Assembly (NCBI GenBank): GCA_012513725.1
Contig: JAAZBQ010000674.1
Location: 1 to 12,708 of the forward strand
Direction: 5' to 3'
Length of the DNA stretch: 12,708 bases
DNA from: Chloroflexota bacterium
GTDB taxonomy: Bacteria > Chloroflexota > Anaerolineae > UBA1429
A model generated the notes under the pieces. The model ran no database searches. It worked only from the letters and a program-made list of their open reading frames with translations, and was not told the DNA's origin. Below, piece by piece: positions 6,217 through 12,708 of the stretch. How positions within the stretch are numbered: position 1 is the first letter of the stretch; each line of letters opens with the position of its first letter. Position numbers and translations under genes: made by a program.

Positions 6217-9200
6217 ATGCCGACAGAATATCCCCTTATCCGAACCAAGGTGCGCACGCCACGCCTCAGGCCCTCGCTCCTGAGGCGTGATCGGCTGGTG
6301 AACTATATCCACGCCAACATCCAGCACAAACTGATCCTCATCTCGGCCGGCGCCGGCTATGGCAAGACGACGCTCCTCATCGACTATGCCCACGATGCCG
6401 ACCTGCCGATCTGCTGGTACAGCCTGGACCACAACGATGCCGCGGTCCTCACCTTTGTCGAGTACCTGGTAGCCTCGATCCACGAGCGCTTTCCCGGCTT
6501 TGGCGACGCCGTTCTCGGCTACCTCGCCAACCGGCAGGGACCCGCCGAGGACGTGGAGCCCCTCGTCCGGTTGCTCATCCACGAGATCGAAGAGCACACC
6601 GACCGCTATTTTGCCATCATCCTGGATGACTACCACGAGGTGATCGATTCGGAGCCCGTCAACGCCCTGGTGGACGGGCTCCTACGCTACCTTCCCGAGC
6701 ACTGCCACCTCATCCTGGCCTCCCGGGCCATCCCCCGCCGGCTGACCCTGACCCGCCTGGCGGCCCGTCAGGAGGTGGTGGGCCTCGGCGTCGAGGAGCT
6801 GCGCTTCCTCCCCGCCGAGATCGCCCGCGTGCTGGGCATCCTGGGGTACGAGAACCTCGACGCCGCGCAGGTGGAGGCGTTGGCCCACCGCACCGAGGGC
6901 TGGATCACCGGCATCCTCCTGGCCGCCCAGGCCAGCCGCGCGGGAGCCACGGGCAACCTCCTGGAGATGGCCGCCGCCAACGCCGGCGTCTTTGACTACC
7001 TGGCCACCGAGATCCTCGCCCGGCAGCCGCCGGAGGTGCAGCGCTTCCTGACCGGCTCGGCCCTCTTTGCCGAGATGAACCCGGCCCTCTGCAACGCCCT
7101 GCTGGGCATCACGAATGCCGGGCAGATCCTCCGGGAGCTCGCCGAGCAGAACCTGTTCACCATCCCCCTGGACGCCGAAGGAGCCTGGTACCAGTACCAT
7201 CAGATCTTTCGGGAATTCCTGGTGGCGCGCTTTGAACACGAGGATCCGGAGGGCTACCGGGCGCTCAGCCTCAAGCGCGCCCGCCTGATGGCCCAGCGCG
7301 GCGAGTGGCGCACCGCGGTGGAGGGCTATGTGCAGGCGCACGCCTACCCGCAGGCCGCCGAGGCGCTGGCCATCATCGCTCCGGAATCGTTTGGCAGCGG
7401 CCAATGGGAGCAACTAAAGGCCTGGATCGACGCGCTGCCCCCGGCGGTGCTCGCCGAGCACCCGGCGCTGACGCTCTTTCGCGCCAAGCTGCACACGGAG
7501 GCCGGGGAACTCCCGGAATCCGCCGCGCTCCTCGAGCAGTGCCGGCGGGCGTTCCTGGCGCGGGGCGACGAGGTGGGCGCCGCACGGACCCTCACCCAGG
7601 TCGCCGTCGTGCAGCGCTATCGCGGTCGGCTCCAGGAGGCCATCGCCACCAGCCGCGAGGCGCTGGCCGTGGGGGGCGCCCGCGACGCCCTGACCCGGGT
7701 GCAGGCCTCCCGGGAGATCGGCATCTGCCACTGCCTGCTGGGCCGGTACGACCGAGGACTGGAGGAGCTCGCCGGAGCCCTGGACGCCGCGCGCTCGACG
7801 GCGGATGACGCCAACGCCGCCTACATCGCGCTGGACATGGGCACCGCCGAGGTCTCTCAGGGCCGCCTCCTGGAGGCCCGCCACCACTACCAGCAAGCCC
7901 TCTACTACTGGCGGCGCACCGGCAACGAGGGCACCCTGGCCCTCACGCTCCAGAACCTCGGCATGGTCCACCACCACCTCGGCCACTATACCGAGGCGGA
8001 GGACCACTTTCACGAGGCCCTGGCCAAGGCGCGCCGGGTCTCCGACAACCGCTCGCTGGCCTATGCGCTGGCCAGCCTGGCCGACCTGTACCGCGACACT
8101 CAGCGCTACGCGGAGGCCATCGAGACCTACCGCGAGGCGCAGCAAGTGGCGGCCGCCGCGCACTTGCCGCCGCTGCACGTGTACGTGCTGAACGCCACGG
8201 GCGACGTGCTGCGCCTGAGCGGCGATCGGTCCGAGGCGCGCTCCCTCATCGGCCAGGCCCTGGCCCGTGCCGAACGGGAGGACATGCGCCCGGAGGCCGG
8301 CCTGGCGCAGTTGGCCCGGGGAGCGCTCCTGCTCGCCGAGGGAGACCTCGCCGCCGCCGAAAGCGCCCTCCGGGAGGCGCTGGACGCCCTCTCCGCGGTG
8401 GCCGCCACCCGCGACGTGGCCCGCGCCCGGCTGTATCTGGCCGGCGTGGCGCTGGCCGAGGGCGACGAGGAGACCGTGCGAGCGGAGCTCACCGAGGTCT
8501 GCGGGCTGGCCGCCCAGCTGGGCACCACACAGTTCCTGGTGGCCGAGGCCCCCGCCCTGGAGACGCTCCTGGCGCACGCCGAGCGCGAGGGGTATGCGGG
8601 GCTCGACTTTGGCGGCCTCCTCGCCGAGGCCGCCCGCCTGGCGCGACCCGCTGCCACGCCCCGCACGGCGGCGCGCGCCCGCCGCCAGGTTCACGGCTTG
8701 GAGTTCCGGGCGCTGGACGGGGAGCGCGTCCTCCGGGATGGCCAGCCCGTCACCAGTTGGGAATCCACCTCCGCCCGACACCTGGCGTTCCTGTTCCTCT
8801 CCCTCCCCGAAGGGCTCCGGCGCGACCAGGCCATCGCCATGCTGTGGCCCGAGATCAGCCAGGAACGGGGCAACGGCCTCTTTCACTCCACGCTGTACCG
8901 CATGCGTAGCGCCGTTCACCGAGACGTCGTGGTGCACCGCAGTGGGGTGTACCGGTTGAACCCCGCGCTGGACGTCTTTTACGACGTGGCCGTGTTCGAG
9001 CGTCTGGCCCTCCAGGGGGAGGGCGACGACGACCTGGCGCATGCCGCCCGCCAGGAGGCCATTGCCCTGTACCGGACGCCGTTCATGGAGACGCTGGACA
9101 GCGACTGGGCCGTAGGGCAGCGGGAACGGCTCCACGCCGCCATGCTGCGCCTGCTGATCCACGAGGGCGAGTATCTGCTCGAGCGCGCCGCCTGGGACGA

Positions 9201-9417
9201 GGCGGAAGAGGTGCTGCTCCATGCGCGGCGGATGGAGCCCTATGACGAGCGCACCCACCGGGGCATCATGCGCTGCCGGGCGCAGCGGGGCGACCGGGCG
9301 GGGGCCATCCGGCAGTTCCAGGAGTGCGAGCGGATGCTGCAGGAGGAGCTGGGCGCAGAGCCCGGCCCCGAGACCCTCGCGCTGTACCGGGCCGTCCAGG
9401 CGGGGACGGAGATCTAG
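6217..9417 (+). CDS. MalT-type STAND ATPase / TPR / winged-helix BTAD (SARP-like) transcriptional activator
   Basis: A large signal-responsive transcription factor of 1066 aa. Its N-terminus follows the MalT pattern (LIRTKVRTPRLRPSLLRRDRL), with Walker A AGAGYGKTT (44-52, K50) and Walker B-like IILDDYHE (134-141). The ATPase and arm domains run to about 350, with FDYLATEILARQPPEVQRFL the typical MalT linker region. TPR-like helical repeats fill about 400-800 and are the usual sensor in this architecture. Instead of the LuxR helix-turn-helix of MalT, the C-terminus has an OmpR-type winged helix (about 825-918, including RRDQAIAMLWPE) and a bacterial transcriptional activation domain (about 919-1064). 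Such proteins normally oligomerise on ATP and inducer binding and bind tandem direct repeats. No clear ribosome-binding site precedes the ATG. The operon immediately downstream has an operator with matching geometry and is its likely target. Confidence 0.92.
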   Translation: MPTEYPLIRTKVRTPRLRPSLLRRDRLVNYIHANIQHKLILISAGAGYGKTTLLIDYAHDADLPICWYSLDHNDAAVLTFVEYLVASIHERFPGFGDAVLGYLANRQGPAEDVEPLVRLLIHEIEEHTDRYFAIILDDYHEVIDSEPVNALVDGLLRYLPEHCHLILASRAIPRRLTLTRLAARQEVVGLGVEELRFLPAEIARVLGILGYENLDAAQVEALAHRTEGWITGILLAAQASRAGATGNLLEMAAANAGVFDYLATEILARQPPEVQRFLTGSALFAEMNPALCNALLGITNAGQILRELAEQNLFTIPLDAEGAWYQYHQIFREFLVARFEHEDPEGYRALSLKRARLMAQRGEWRTAVEGYVQAHAYPQAAEALAIIAPESFGSGQWEQLKAWIDALPPAVLAEHPALTLFRAKLHTEAGELPESAALLEQCRRAFLARGDEVGAARTLTQVAVVQRYRGRLQEAIATSREALAVGGARDALTRVQASREIGICHCLLGRYDRGLEELAGALDAARSTADDANAAYIALDMGTAEVSQGRLLEARHHYQQALYYWRRTGNEGTLALTLQNLGMVHHHLGHYTEAEDHFHEALAKARRVSDNRSLAYALASLADLYRDTQRYAEAIETYREAQQVAAAAHLPPLHVYVLNATGDVLRLSGDRSEARSLIGQALARAEREDMRPEAGLAQLARGALLLAEGDLAAAESALREALDALSAVAATRDVARARLYLAGVALAEGDEETVRAELTEVCGLAAQLGTTQFLVAEAPALETLLAHAEREGYAGLDFGGLLAEAARLARPAATPRTAARARRQVHGLEFRALDGERVLRDGQPVTSWESTSARHLAFLFLSLPEGLRRDQAIAMLWPEISQERGNGLFHSTLYRMRSAVHRDVVVHRSGVYRLNPALDVFYDVAVFERLALQGEGDDDLAHAARQEAIALYRTPFMETLDSDWAVGQRERLHAAMLRLLIHEGEYLLERAAWDEAEEVLLHARRMEPYDERTHRGIMRCRAQRGDRAGAIRQFQECERMLQEELGAEPGPETLALYRAVQAGTEI

Positions 9418-9557
9418 ACGCTCCGCTGCCGGACACTGCCCTCTTTGGGAGTACCCCCTTCCCTCCCGCACCCGCCTCTTCAGACCATCCCTCGCGCCGG
9501 GCGCCTTCCCAGAATTCCTCGCGAGATTGGGGCAGAACCGGCCGTTTTTCGCCAAAC
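9418..9557. other. Short non-coding spacer after the MalT/BTAD gene
   Basis: A pyrimidine-rich stretch with no supported ORF and no convincing terminator. The CGGCCG followed by a T-run near 9541 cannot form a usable stem. It separates the regulator stop from the direct-repeat operator of the next operon, so read-through from the regulator into that operon is possible. Confidence 0.4.
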
Positions 9558-9587
9558 CGTGAGTGTTTCGTGAGTGTTTCGTGAGAG
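9558..9587 (+). promoter_or_regulatory. Direct-repeat operator, three heptamers at 11-bp spacing (predicted BTAD/SARP site)
   Basis: Heptamers GTGAGTG (9559-9565), GTGAGTG (9570-9576) and GTGAGAG (9581-9587) recur with an 11-bp period; the first two full 11-mers (CGTGAGTGTTT) are identical. The last heptamer ends 8 bp before the TATACT -10 box at 9596. SARP and AfsR-type activators are known to bind direct heptamers 11 bp apart, with the promoter-proximal one 8 bp from the -10. The preceding gene encodes a protein with exactly this DNA-binding module, so it is the predicted ligand. Confidence 0.7.
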
Positions 9588-9595
9588 CGGTCTGC

Positions 9596-9601
9596 TATAC
9601 T
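9596..9601 (+). promoter_or_regulatory. -10 box of the micropeptide/DUF5317/Os1348-like operon
   Basis: TATACT, one base from consensus. No good -35 hexamer is present 17-18 bp upstream, the space being taken by the direct repeats, which fits an activator-dependent promoter. Predicted start near 9608, with a leader of about 36 nt to the ATG at 9644. Confidence 0.65.
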
Positions 9602-9643
9602 GCTCGTGTAAGCATCAACAAGTACCACGTTCCAGGAGGCATC

Positions 9644-9748
9644 ATGCGCAAGACATTCTTCACCGTCGTTTATGTCGTCCTCTCGGTTGCAGCGCTCGTG
9701 TTGGCCAGCGGCGCACCGGCCGCCTACGGTGGGAGCGGTGCCGGCTGA
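9644..9748 (+). CDS. 34-aa signal-peptide-like micropeptide
   Basis: A short ORF, MRKTFFTVVYVVLSVAAL followed by a tail ending in GGSGAG. It has a basic N-terminus, a hydrophobic core (about 5-21) and small residues at ASGAPAA that could be cut by signal peptidase, leaving a Gly/Ser/Ala-rich fragment of roughly 6-11 residues. An excellent ribosome-binding site AGGAGG (9634-9639) lies 4 nt before the ATG, and a promoter with a direct-repeat operator precedes it, so translation is likely. Longer in-frame readings starting further upstream would run through that promoter and lack a ribosome-binding site. It opens the operon with DUF5317 and the Os1348-like protein. It may be a signalling peptide, a short membrane peptide or a translated leader; I recognise no named family. 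Confidence 0.65.
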   Translation: MRKTFFTVVYVVLSVAALVLASGAPAAYGGSGAG

Positions 9749-9754
9749 TTCCCT

Positions 9755-9774
9755 CTCTCGGGTAGTGCCGAGAG
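9755..9774 (+). other. Intercistronic hairpin between the micropeptide and the DUF5317 gene
   Basis: CTCTCGG (9755-9761) pairs with CCGAGAG (9768-9774) around a 6-nt loop, starting 6 nt after the micropeptide stop and ending 15 nt before the next ATG. No U-tract follows. It may protect the micropeptide mRNA, lower downstream expression, or mask the weak ribosome-binding region of the next gene. Confidence 0.45.
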
Positions 9775-9789
9775 GCAGCCCGACAGGCC

Positions 9790-10380
9790 ATGATCTTACT
9801 GGTAGCGCTCATTGTCGCACTGCTGGCCGCTCTCATCAGGGGCGGACGGATTAGCGCGCTCGGGGAGGTTCGGTTCCGCGCGGGTTGGTTAGCGATCGTG
9901 GCCCTGGCCATCCAGGCCGTCGTCATCTACCTGCCGCATCATACCGGGACGGGACCGTGGAGCCTGGGCGCGCTGTTTCTTGCCGGATCGTACGTCGCCC
10001 TCGTGGCGGTGGTCGTACTGAACCGCCACACACCAGGGATGCTGCTCATCGGCGCGGGCCTGGCGATGAACTACCTCGCCATGGCGAGCAACGGGGGCTA
10101 TATGCCCATCGCGCCGGACGCGCTGGAGCAGGCCGGCCTCGGGCACCTGGCCCTGGCCGGAGAGGTCGGCTCCCGCATCCTGGCCACCAAGGACATCCTG
10201 CTGCCCCGCGAGCAGACCCTGCTGTGGGTGCTGAGCGATATCCTGGTAATACCGGACACATTGCCGATCTCGTCGGTGTTCAGCGTGGGCGACGTGGTGG
10301 TAGCCCTGGGTGTCTGCTGGTTCTTCCAGCGGGCGATGGCGCCAGCGACGCCCCAGCCGGAGCAGGCCACGGTGCCCTGA
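9790..10380 (+). CDS. DUF5317 family membrane protein
   Basis: A 196-aa integral membrane protein of unknown function. Hydrophobic segments are visible at about 1-16, 32-48, 58-77, 82-99 and 163-180, giving about five membrane spans. The motif MNYLAMASNGGYMPI (93-107), with the conserved N-G-G-x-M-P core, is the basis for the DUF5317 assignment. DUF5317 proteins are frequent in Chloroflexota and some Firmicutes/Actinobacteria. The ribosome-binding site is weak (CAGGCC only), so translation may depend on coupling to, or mRNA structure after, the micropeptide 41 bp upstream. It is followed 33 bp later by the Os1348-like gene, and all three are probably co-transcribed from the promoter at 9596. 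No enzymatic residues are recognisable. Confidence 0.8.
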   Translation: MILLVALIVALLAALIRGGRISALGEVRFRAGWLAIVALAIQAVVIYLPHHTGTGPWSLGALFLAGSYVALVAVVVLNRHTPGMLLIGAGLAMNYLAMASNGGYMPIAPDALEQAGLGHLALAGEVGSRILATKDILLPREQTLLWVLSDILVIPDTLPISSVFSVGDVVVALGVCWFFQRAMAPATPQPEQATVP

Positions 10381-10413
10381 GCGCCCCGACCGCTCGCCAT
10401 CAGGAGACTCACG

Positions 10414-10641
10414 ATGCACGAGACGCTTCAGCACATCGTCGGCGCCGCGATCGTGGACGCCAAGTTCCGCCAGGCACTCCTCTCTCGGTCAGCAGCCGCC
10501 CTGAGCGGCTTTCCCCTCACCTTTGAGGAGCGCGAGGCGATCAGCGCCATCCGCGCCGACTCGATGCAGGATTTTGCCCAGGAACTCCATGGCTGGATCA
10601 GCCGAGACGCTGCGCAGCACCACGCCAGCGTAGCCGTCTAG
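10414..10641 (+). CDS. Small Os1348-like protein of the nitrile-hydratase-leader-peptide (NHLP) clan
   Basis: A 75-aa soluble protein. The pattern VGAAIVDAKFRQALLSRSAAALSGFPLTFEEREAISAI (about 9-46) follows the NHLP/Nif11-like leader consensus: A-x3-D-x2-F-R-x2-L-L, then a short break, then L-T-x2-E. That clan includes leaders of some ribosomally made, modified peptides and the Os1348 family first seen in Oscillochloris (Chloroflexota). Here the C-terminal tail (about 55-75) has no cysteine, no Gly-Gly cleavage site and no obvious core, so a classical RiPP precursor is not supported. AGGAGA about 8 nt before the ATG is a good ribosome-binding site. It is the last gene of the operon and ends before a large hairpin. 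The family call is from pattern memory and moderately sure; the function is unknown. Confidence 0.65.
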   Translation: MHETLQHIVGAAIVDAKFRQALLSRSAAALSGFPLTFEEREAISAIRADSMQDFAQELHGWISRDAAQHHASVAV

Positions 10642-10655
10642 AGATGCGCCTCTAG
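10638..10655 (+). repeat. Small inverted repeat at the stop of the Os1348-like gene
   Basis: CTAGAG (10638-10643, covering the stop codon) is mirrored by CTCTAG (10650-10655) around a 6-nt loop. It is short and weak; it may add to 3'-end structure before the larger hairpin downstream. Confidence 0.4.
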
Positions 10656-10683
10656 CGGTTCACTGCTCGGCCTCCTATACCGA

Positions 10684-10721
10684 CACGTGCACACCGGCGT
10701 ACCCCCGCCGGTGTGCACGTG
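10684..10721. terminator. 16-bp perfect hairpin between convergent genes, probable bidirectional terminator
   Basis: Bases 10684-10699 (CACGTGCACACCGGCG) pair perfectly with 10706-10721 around the loop TACCCC. It sits between the end of the Os1348-like gene and the end of the M20 peptidase gene, which converge, so it can serve both transcripts. No U-tract is found on either side, so it may rather act as a 3' stabiliser or a U-independent terminator. Confidence 0.65.
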
Positions 10722-10743
10722 CGTTAGCGGGCAGGCACAGGCC

Positions 10744-12099
10744 TCACGCGCAAAAGCGATAGACGATCTCGTGGAGCGTTGAGACGGTAAAGGGCAGGCT
10801 CTCGATCCACAGCCGCTCGTCGACCGCGTGGGCCCCCGCGCCGGCCAGGCCCTCGGGCAGCGCTGGGCTGGGCACAAACCCGTATACCGGCACGCCGAGG
10901 GGCGCCAGATGCTTGGCATCGGTGGAACCGGCGCACATCCAGGGCACCACCCGCGCCCCATCGCAGCGCTCGCCGACGACCTGGGAGATGAGCCGGAACA
11001 TCGGGGCATCCGCCGGGGCTTCCAGGCCCGGCGAGTACTGCTGCCGGTACACCTCGACGTCCAGCTGCCCGTCGGCACGCTCGCGGAGGGCCTGCAGCAG
11101 CCCGCGATCGGTCTGCCCCGGCAGGATGCGCCCGTCGGTATAGGCCGTGGCCGTCGCCGTGATGACGTTGATCGATTCGGGATCTCCGGCGCGCAGGCCC
11201 GTCACCGAGACGGTGTCGTAAAAGAGCGACCGGGTGCGCTCCACGGCCGTCCGATCAAACCCCACGGCGCGCAGGGCCTCCTCCGCCTGCTCGTTCGCCA
11301 GGTACTCCTCCGCCGCTGCCCGCTCGGCCGGAGCCACGTCGGCGGCCATCAGGCGCAGCGCCTCGGCCATCGTCGGGGCCACCCGGCGGTTCAGGTGCCC
11401 GTCGCCGAGCCCGGCCAGGGCCCGGGCGAGAACCTGGGTGGCGATGTCGCCACGGGGGCGTGCCCCGTGGCCCCCGGGGCCGTGGGCCGTCCACACCGTG
11501 CGGCAGACGCCCTTTTCGGCGGTTTGGCAGGTATAGTAGACGCGCCCGCCGACCCGCACGGTGTCGCCGCCCCCCTCGTTCAGGGCGCAGGCCACGTCAA
11601 AGAGGTCGCGGCGCTCGCGGGCCAGCCAGCCCATGCCCATCCGCCCGCCGTGCTCTTCGTCGGCGGTGGCCATAAACAGGACATCGCGCTTGAGCCGCGG
11701 CGCCGCCTCGGCCAGGGCCAGCATCGCCACGGCGCAGGCGGCGACCATGTTCTTCATGTCCGTCGCGCCCCGGCCCCACACGAACCCGTCGTGGACCTCG
11801 GCGGCAAACGGCGGGTAGCGCCACTCGGCGGGGTCGGCGGCCACCACGTCGAGGTGGCCCATCAACAGGAGGGGCTGGGCCTCTCCCGTGCCCCGCAGCC
11901 GGGCGATCAGGTTACCCCGGCCCGGGGCCGACTCGACGACCTCCGTCTCGATGCCGGCCGGCGCCAGGAGGTCGGCGAGGTAGCGGGCGGCCGCGGTCTC
12001 GTTGCCGGGCGGATTGGTCGTATCCAGCCGGATCAGGTCGCGGAGGACGTCGAGGACCCTCTGCTTGTAGCGCTCGGCGAGGGGGACGGTCGGGGTCAT
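10744..12099 (-). CDS. M20 family metallopeptidase (ArgE/DapE-like deacylase or dipeptidase)
   Basis: A cytoplasmic di-zinc amidohydrolase of 451 aa, a usual length. Metal and catalytic residues are all in place: H82-x-D84 (LLLMGHLDVV), D114 (GRGATDMKN), the general base and ligand pair E148-E149 (ATADEEHGG), an acidic ligand region ALNEGGGD (about 172-179) and the C-terminal ligand H397 (STDAKHL). The lid/dimerisation domain lies between (about 185-320). The exact substrate (N-acyl amino acid, succinyl-diaminopimelate or a peptide) cannot be decided. The ATG at 12099 is chosen because AGAGGAG lies about 9 nt upstream; a longer reading from 12165 would overlap the upstream gene. It follows the isomerase-family gene by 47 bp in the same direction, so the two are probably co-transcribed. 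Confidence 0.92.
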   Translation of the reverse strand: MTPTVPLAERYKQRVLDVLRDLIRLDTTNPPGNETAAARYLADLLAPAGIETEVVESAPGRGNLIARLRGTGEAQPLLLMGHLDVVAADPAEWRYPPFAAEVHDGFVWGRGATDMKNMVAACAVAMLALAEAAPRLKRDVLFMATADEEHGGRMGMGWLARERRDLFDVACALNEGGGDTVRVGGRVYYTCQTAEKGVCRTVWTAHGPGGHGARPRGDIATQVLARALAGLGDGHLNRRVAPTMAEALRLMAADVAPAERAAAEEYLANEQAEEALRAVGFDRTAVERTRSLFYDTVSVTGLRAGDPESINVITATATAYTDGRILPGQTDRGLLQALRERADGQLDVEVYRQQYSPGLEAPADAPMFRLISQVVGERCDGARVVPWMCAGSTDAKHLAPLGVPVYGFVPSPALPEGLAGAGAHAVDERLWIESLPFTVSTLHEIVYRFCA

Positions 12100-12146
12100 G
12101 GGTTCGGTCTCCTCTCCAATGGATTCCCGGCGGCTCATCGGGCGGC

Positions 12147-12708
12147 TCAGGCCACCCGCACGCATTCGATGCCCAGGCAGTGGGCCAGGCGCTCCACCTG
12201 CTCGGCGACGTGGCCGATCCCCAGGGCAAAATGATGGGTGGGGCCCGCCATCGTCCAGCGCTCCAGGAACGTGCGCACGTCCGGCCGAAAGCGCCCCCGG
12301 GTGTTCGTGTTGCCGGTGGCCGGGATCGGCCCCGGCATCGACTCGCCCTCGGCCACCACCATCTTGAACGCCCCGGCGTGGGTCTGGGTGAGCCCCAACA
12401 TGGTGATGGGGCCCTGCTTGAGGGTGTATTCGACGGAGGGCCCGCTGCCCCGCTTGCCGTGGAGCACCGAAAGGAGCCGCAGCGCCGGCCGCCCCTCGGC
12501 GATGGCCAGGTGGTGGGGCCCATCGTGGCCCACCAGGGCGAAATCCTCGGCAAAGTCCACCGGGTGGAACTCGGCAAAGGAGCCGCCCGCGCCGAGGCGG
12601 CTCATGATGAACATCGCCAGGCAGTTCTTCAGGTCCAGTTCCCCCGCGCAGGGCACCCCGCGGCTGGTGATCAGCGAGTTGCCGATGATCATCCCGGCGT
12701 GGAGGCGC
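12147..12708 (-). CDS. L-fucose/L-arabinose isomerase family protein, N-terminus cut by the window edge
   Basis: Only the C-terminal 186 residues are visible; the reading frame runs open to the end of the window (R-L-H-A-G before the internal MIIGN), so the internal ATG at 12692 is not the start. Family features are CAGELDLKNCLAM, the stretch GSFAEFHPVDFAEDFALVGHDGPHH and the C-terminal GPTHHFALGIGHVAEQVERLAHCLGIECVRV. In sugar isomerases of this fold, a Glu, an Asp and a late His bind the catalytic Mn2+; the E of GELD and an H of GPTHH are good candidates here. Members interconvert aldoses and ketoses, but many relatives are uncharacterised, so the sugar is not assigned. It lies upstream of the M20 peptidase in the same direction. 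Confidence 0.85.
   Translation of the reverse strand, partial: RLHAGMIIGNSLITSRGVPCAGELDLKNCLAMFIMSRLGAGGSFAEFHPVDFAEDFALVGHDGPHHLAIAEGRPALRLLSVLHGKRGSGPSVEYTLKQGPITMLGLTQTHAGAFKMVVAEGESMPGPIPATGNTNTRGRFRPDVRTFLERWTMAGPTHHFALGIGHVAEQVERLAHCLGIECVRVA

Noticed and set aside
9535..9550. CGGCCG followed by a T-run as an intrinsic terminator for the MalT/BTAD gene
   Set aside because: The six self-complementary bases leave no loop, so no stable stem forms.
7414..9555. Minus-strand open frame of 713 codons under the MalT/BTAD gene
   Set aside because: Antisense to a protein with intact Walker, TPR, winged-helix and BTAD features; no ribosome-binding site or family resemblance.
9563..9748. Longer 61-codon reading of the micropeptide from an upstream ATG
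   Set aside because: It would begin inside the direct-repeat operator, upstream of the -10 box, and lacks a ribosome-binding site; the internal ATG has AGGAGG.
10828..12234. Plus-strand open frame of 468 codons over the M20 peptidase
   Set aside because: The opposite strand encodes a peptidase with all catalytic residues; this frame is compositional shadow.
1..12708. CRISPR arrays, tRNA/rRNA genes, insertion sequences or phage genes
   Set aside because: No regularly spaced long repeats, no cloverleaf or rRNA-like sequence, and no transposase, integrase or phage protein was recognised.

Overview
The window is GC-rich DNA with tightly packed genes. Several gene families point to a Chloroflexota bacterium (Anaerolineae-like or a relative): a MalT-type ATPase fused to a BTAD activator domain, a DUF5317 membrane protein, an Os1348/NHLP-like small protein, and a ferredoxin whose second cluster motif lacks a cysteine. 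This is inferred from gene content only; there is no rRNA or tRNA gene to fix the taxonomy.

Layout. 1-818 (-): 3'-truncated AEC-family permease with a near-consensus promoter. 940-2457 (+): ABC-type sugar-binding lipoprotein without an adjacent permease. 2464-3231 (-): class I SAM methyltransferase, converging on it. 3318-5193 (-): redox operon, read as 2[4Fe-4S] ferredoxin, then flavodiiron protein, then a second ferredoxin-like protein. 5425-6081 (-): Crp/Fnr-family regulator. 6217-9417 (+): 1066-aa MalT/TPR/BTAD regulator, divergent from it. 9644-10641 (+): operon of a 34-aa signal-peptide-like peptide, a DUF5317 membrane protein and an Os1348/NHLP-like 75-aa protein. 10744-12708 (-): M20 peptidase downstream of a 5'-truncated L-fucose/L-arabinose isomerase-family protein.

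Two regulatory circuits can be read from the sequence. (1) The redox operon has a -10 box (5234-5239) and, centred about 41.5 bp upstream of the predicted start of transcription, a 16-bp site differing from the CRP consensus TGTGA-N6-TCACA by one base. The adjacent Crp-family protein carries the R-E-x3-R recognition-helix pattern that reads TGTGA. This suggests direct class II activation of a flavodiiron (O2/NO-reducing) module.

(2) The most interesting system lies downstream of the BTAD regulator. The short-peptide operon starts with three direct heptamers (GTGAGTG, GTGAGTG, GTGAGAG) spaced 11 bp apart, the last ending exactly 8 bp before a TATACT -10 box. This is the operator geometry known for SARP/AfsR-type (BTAD) activators. 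The regulator therefore probably switches on a cassette made of an exported micropeptide, an uncharacterised membrane protein and a leader-peptide-like small protein. The regulator's TPR domain could sense a peptide, which would make this a candidate undescribed signalling or RiPP-like circuit. The function remains a hypothesis.
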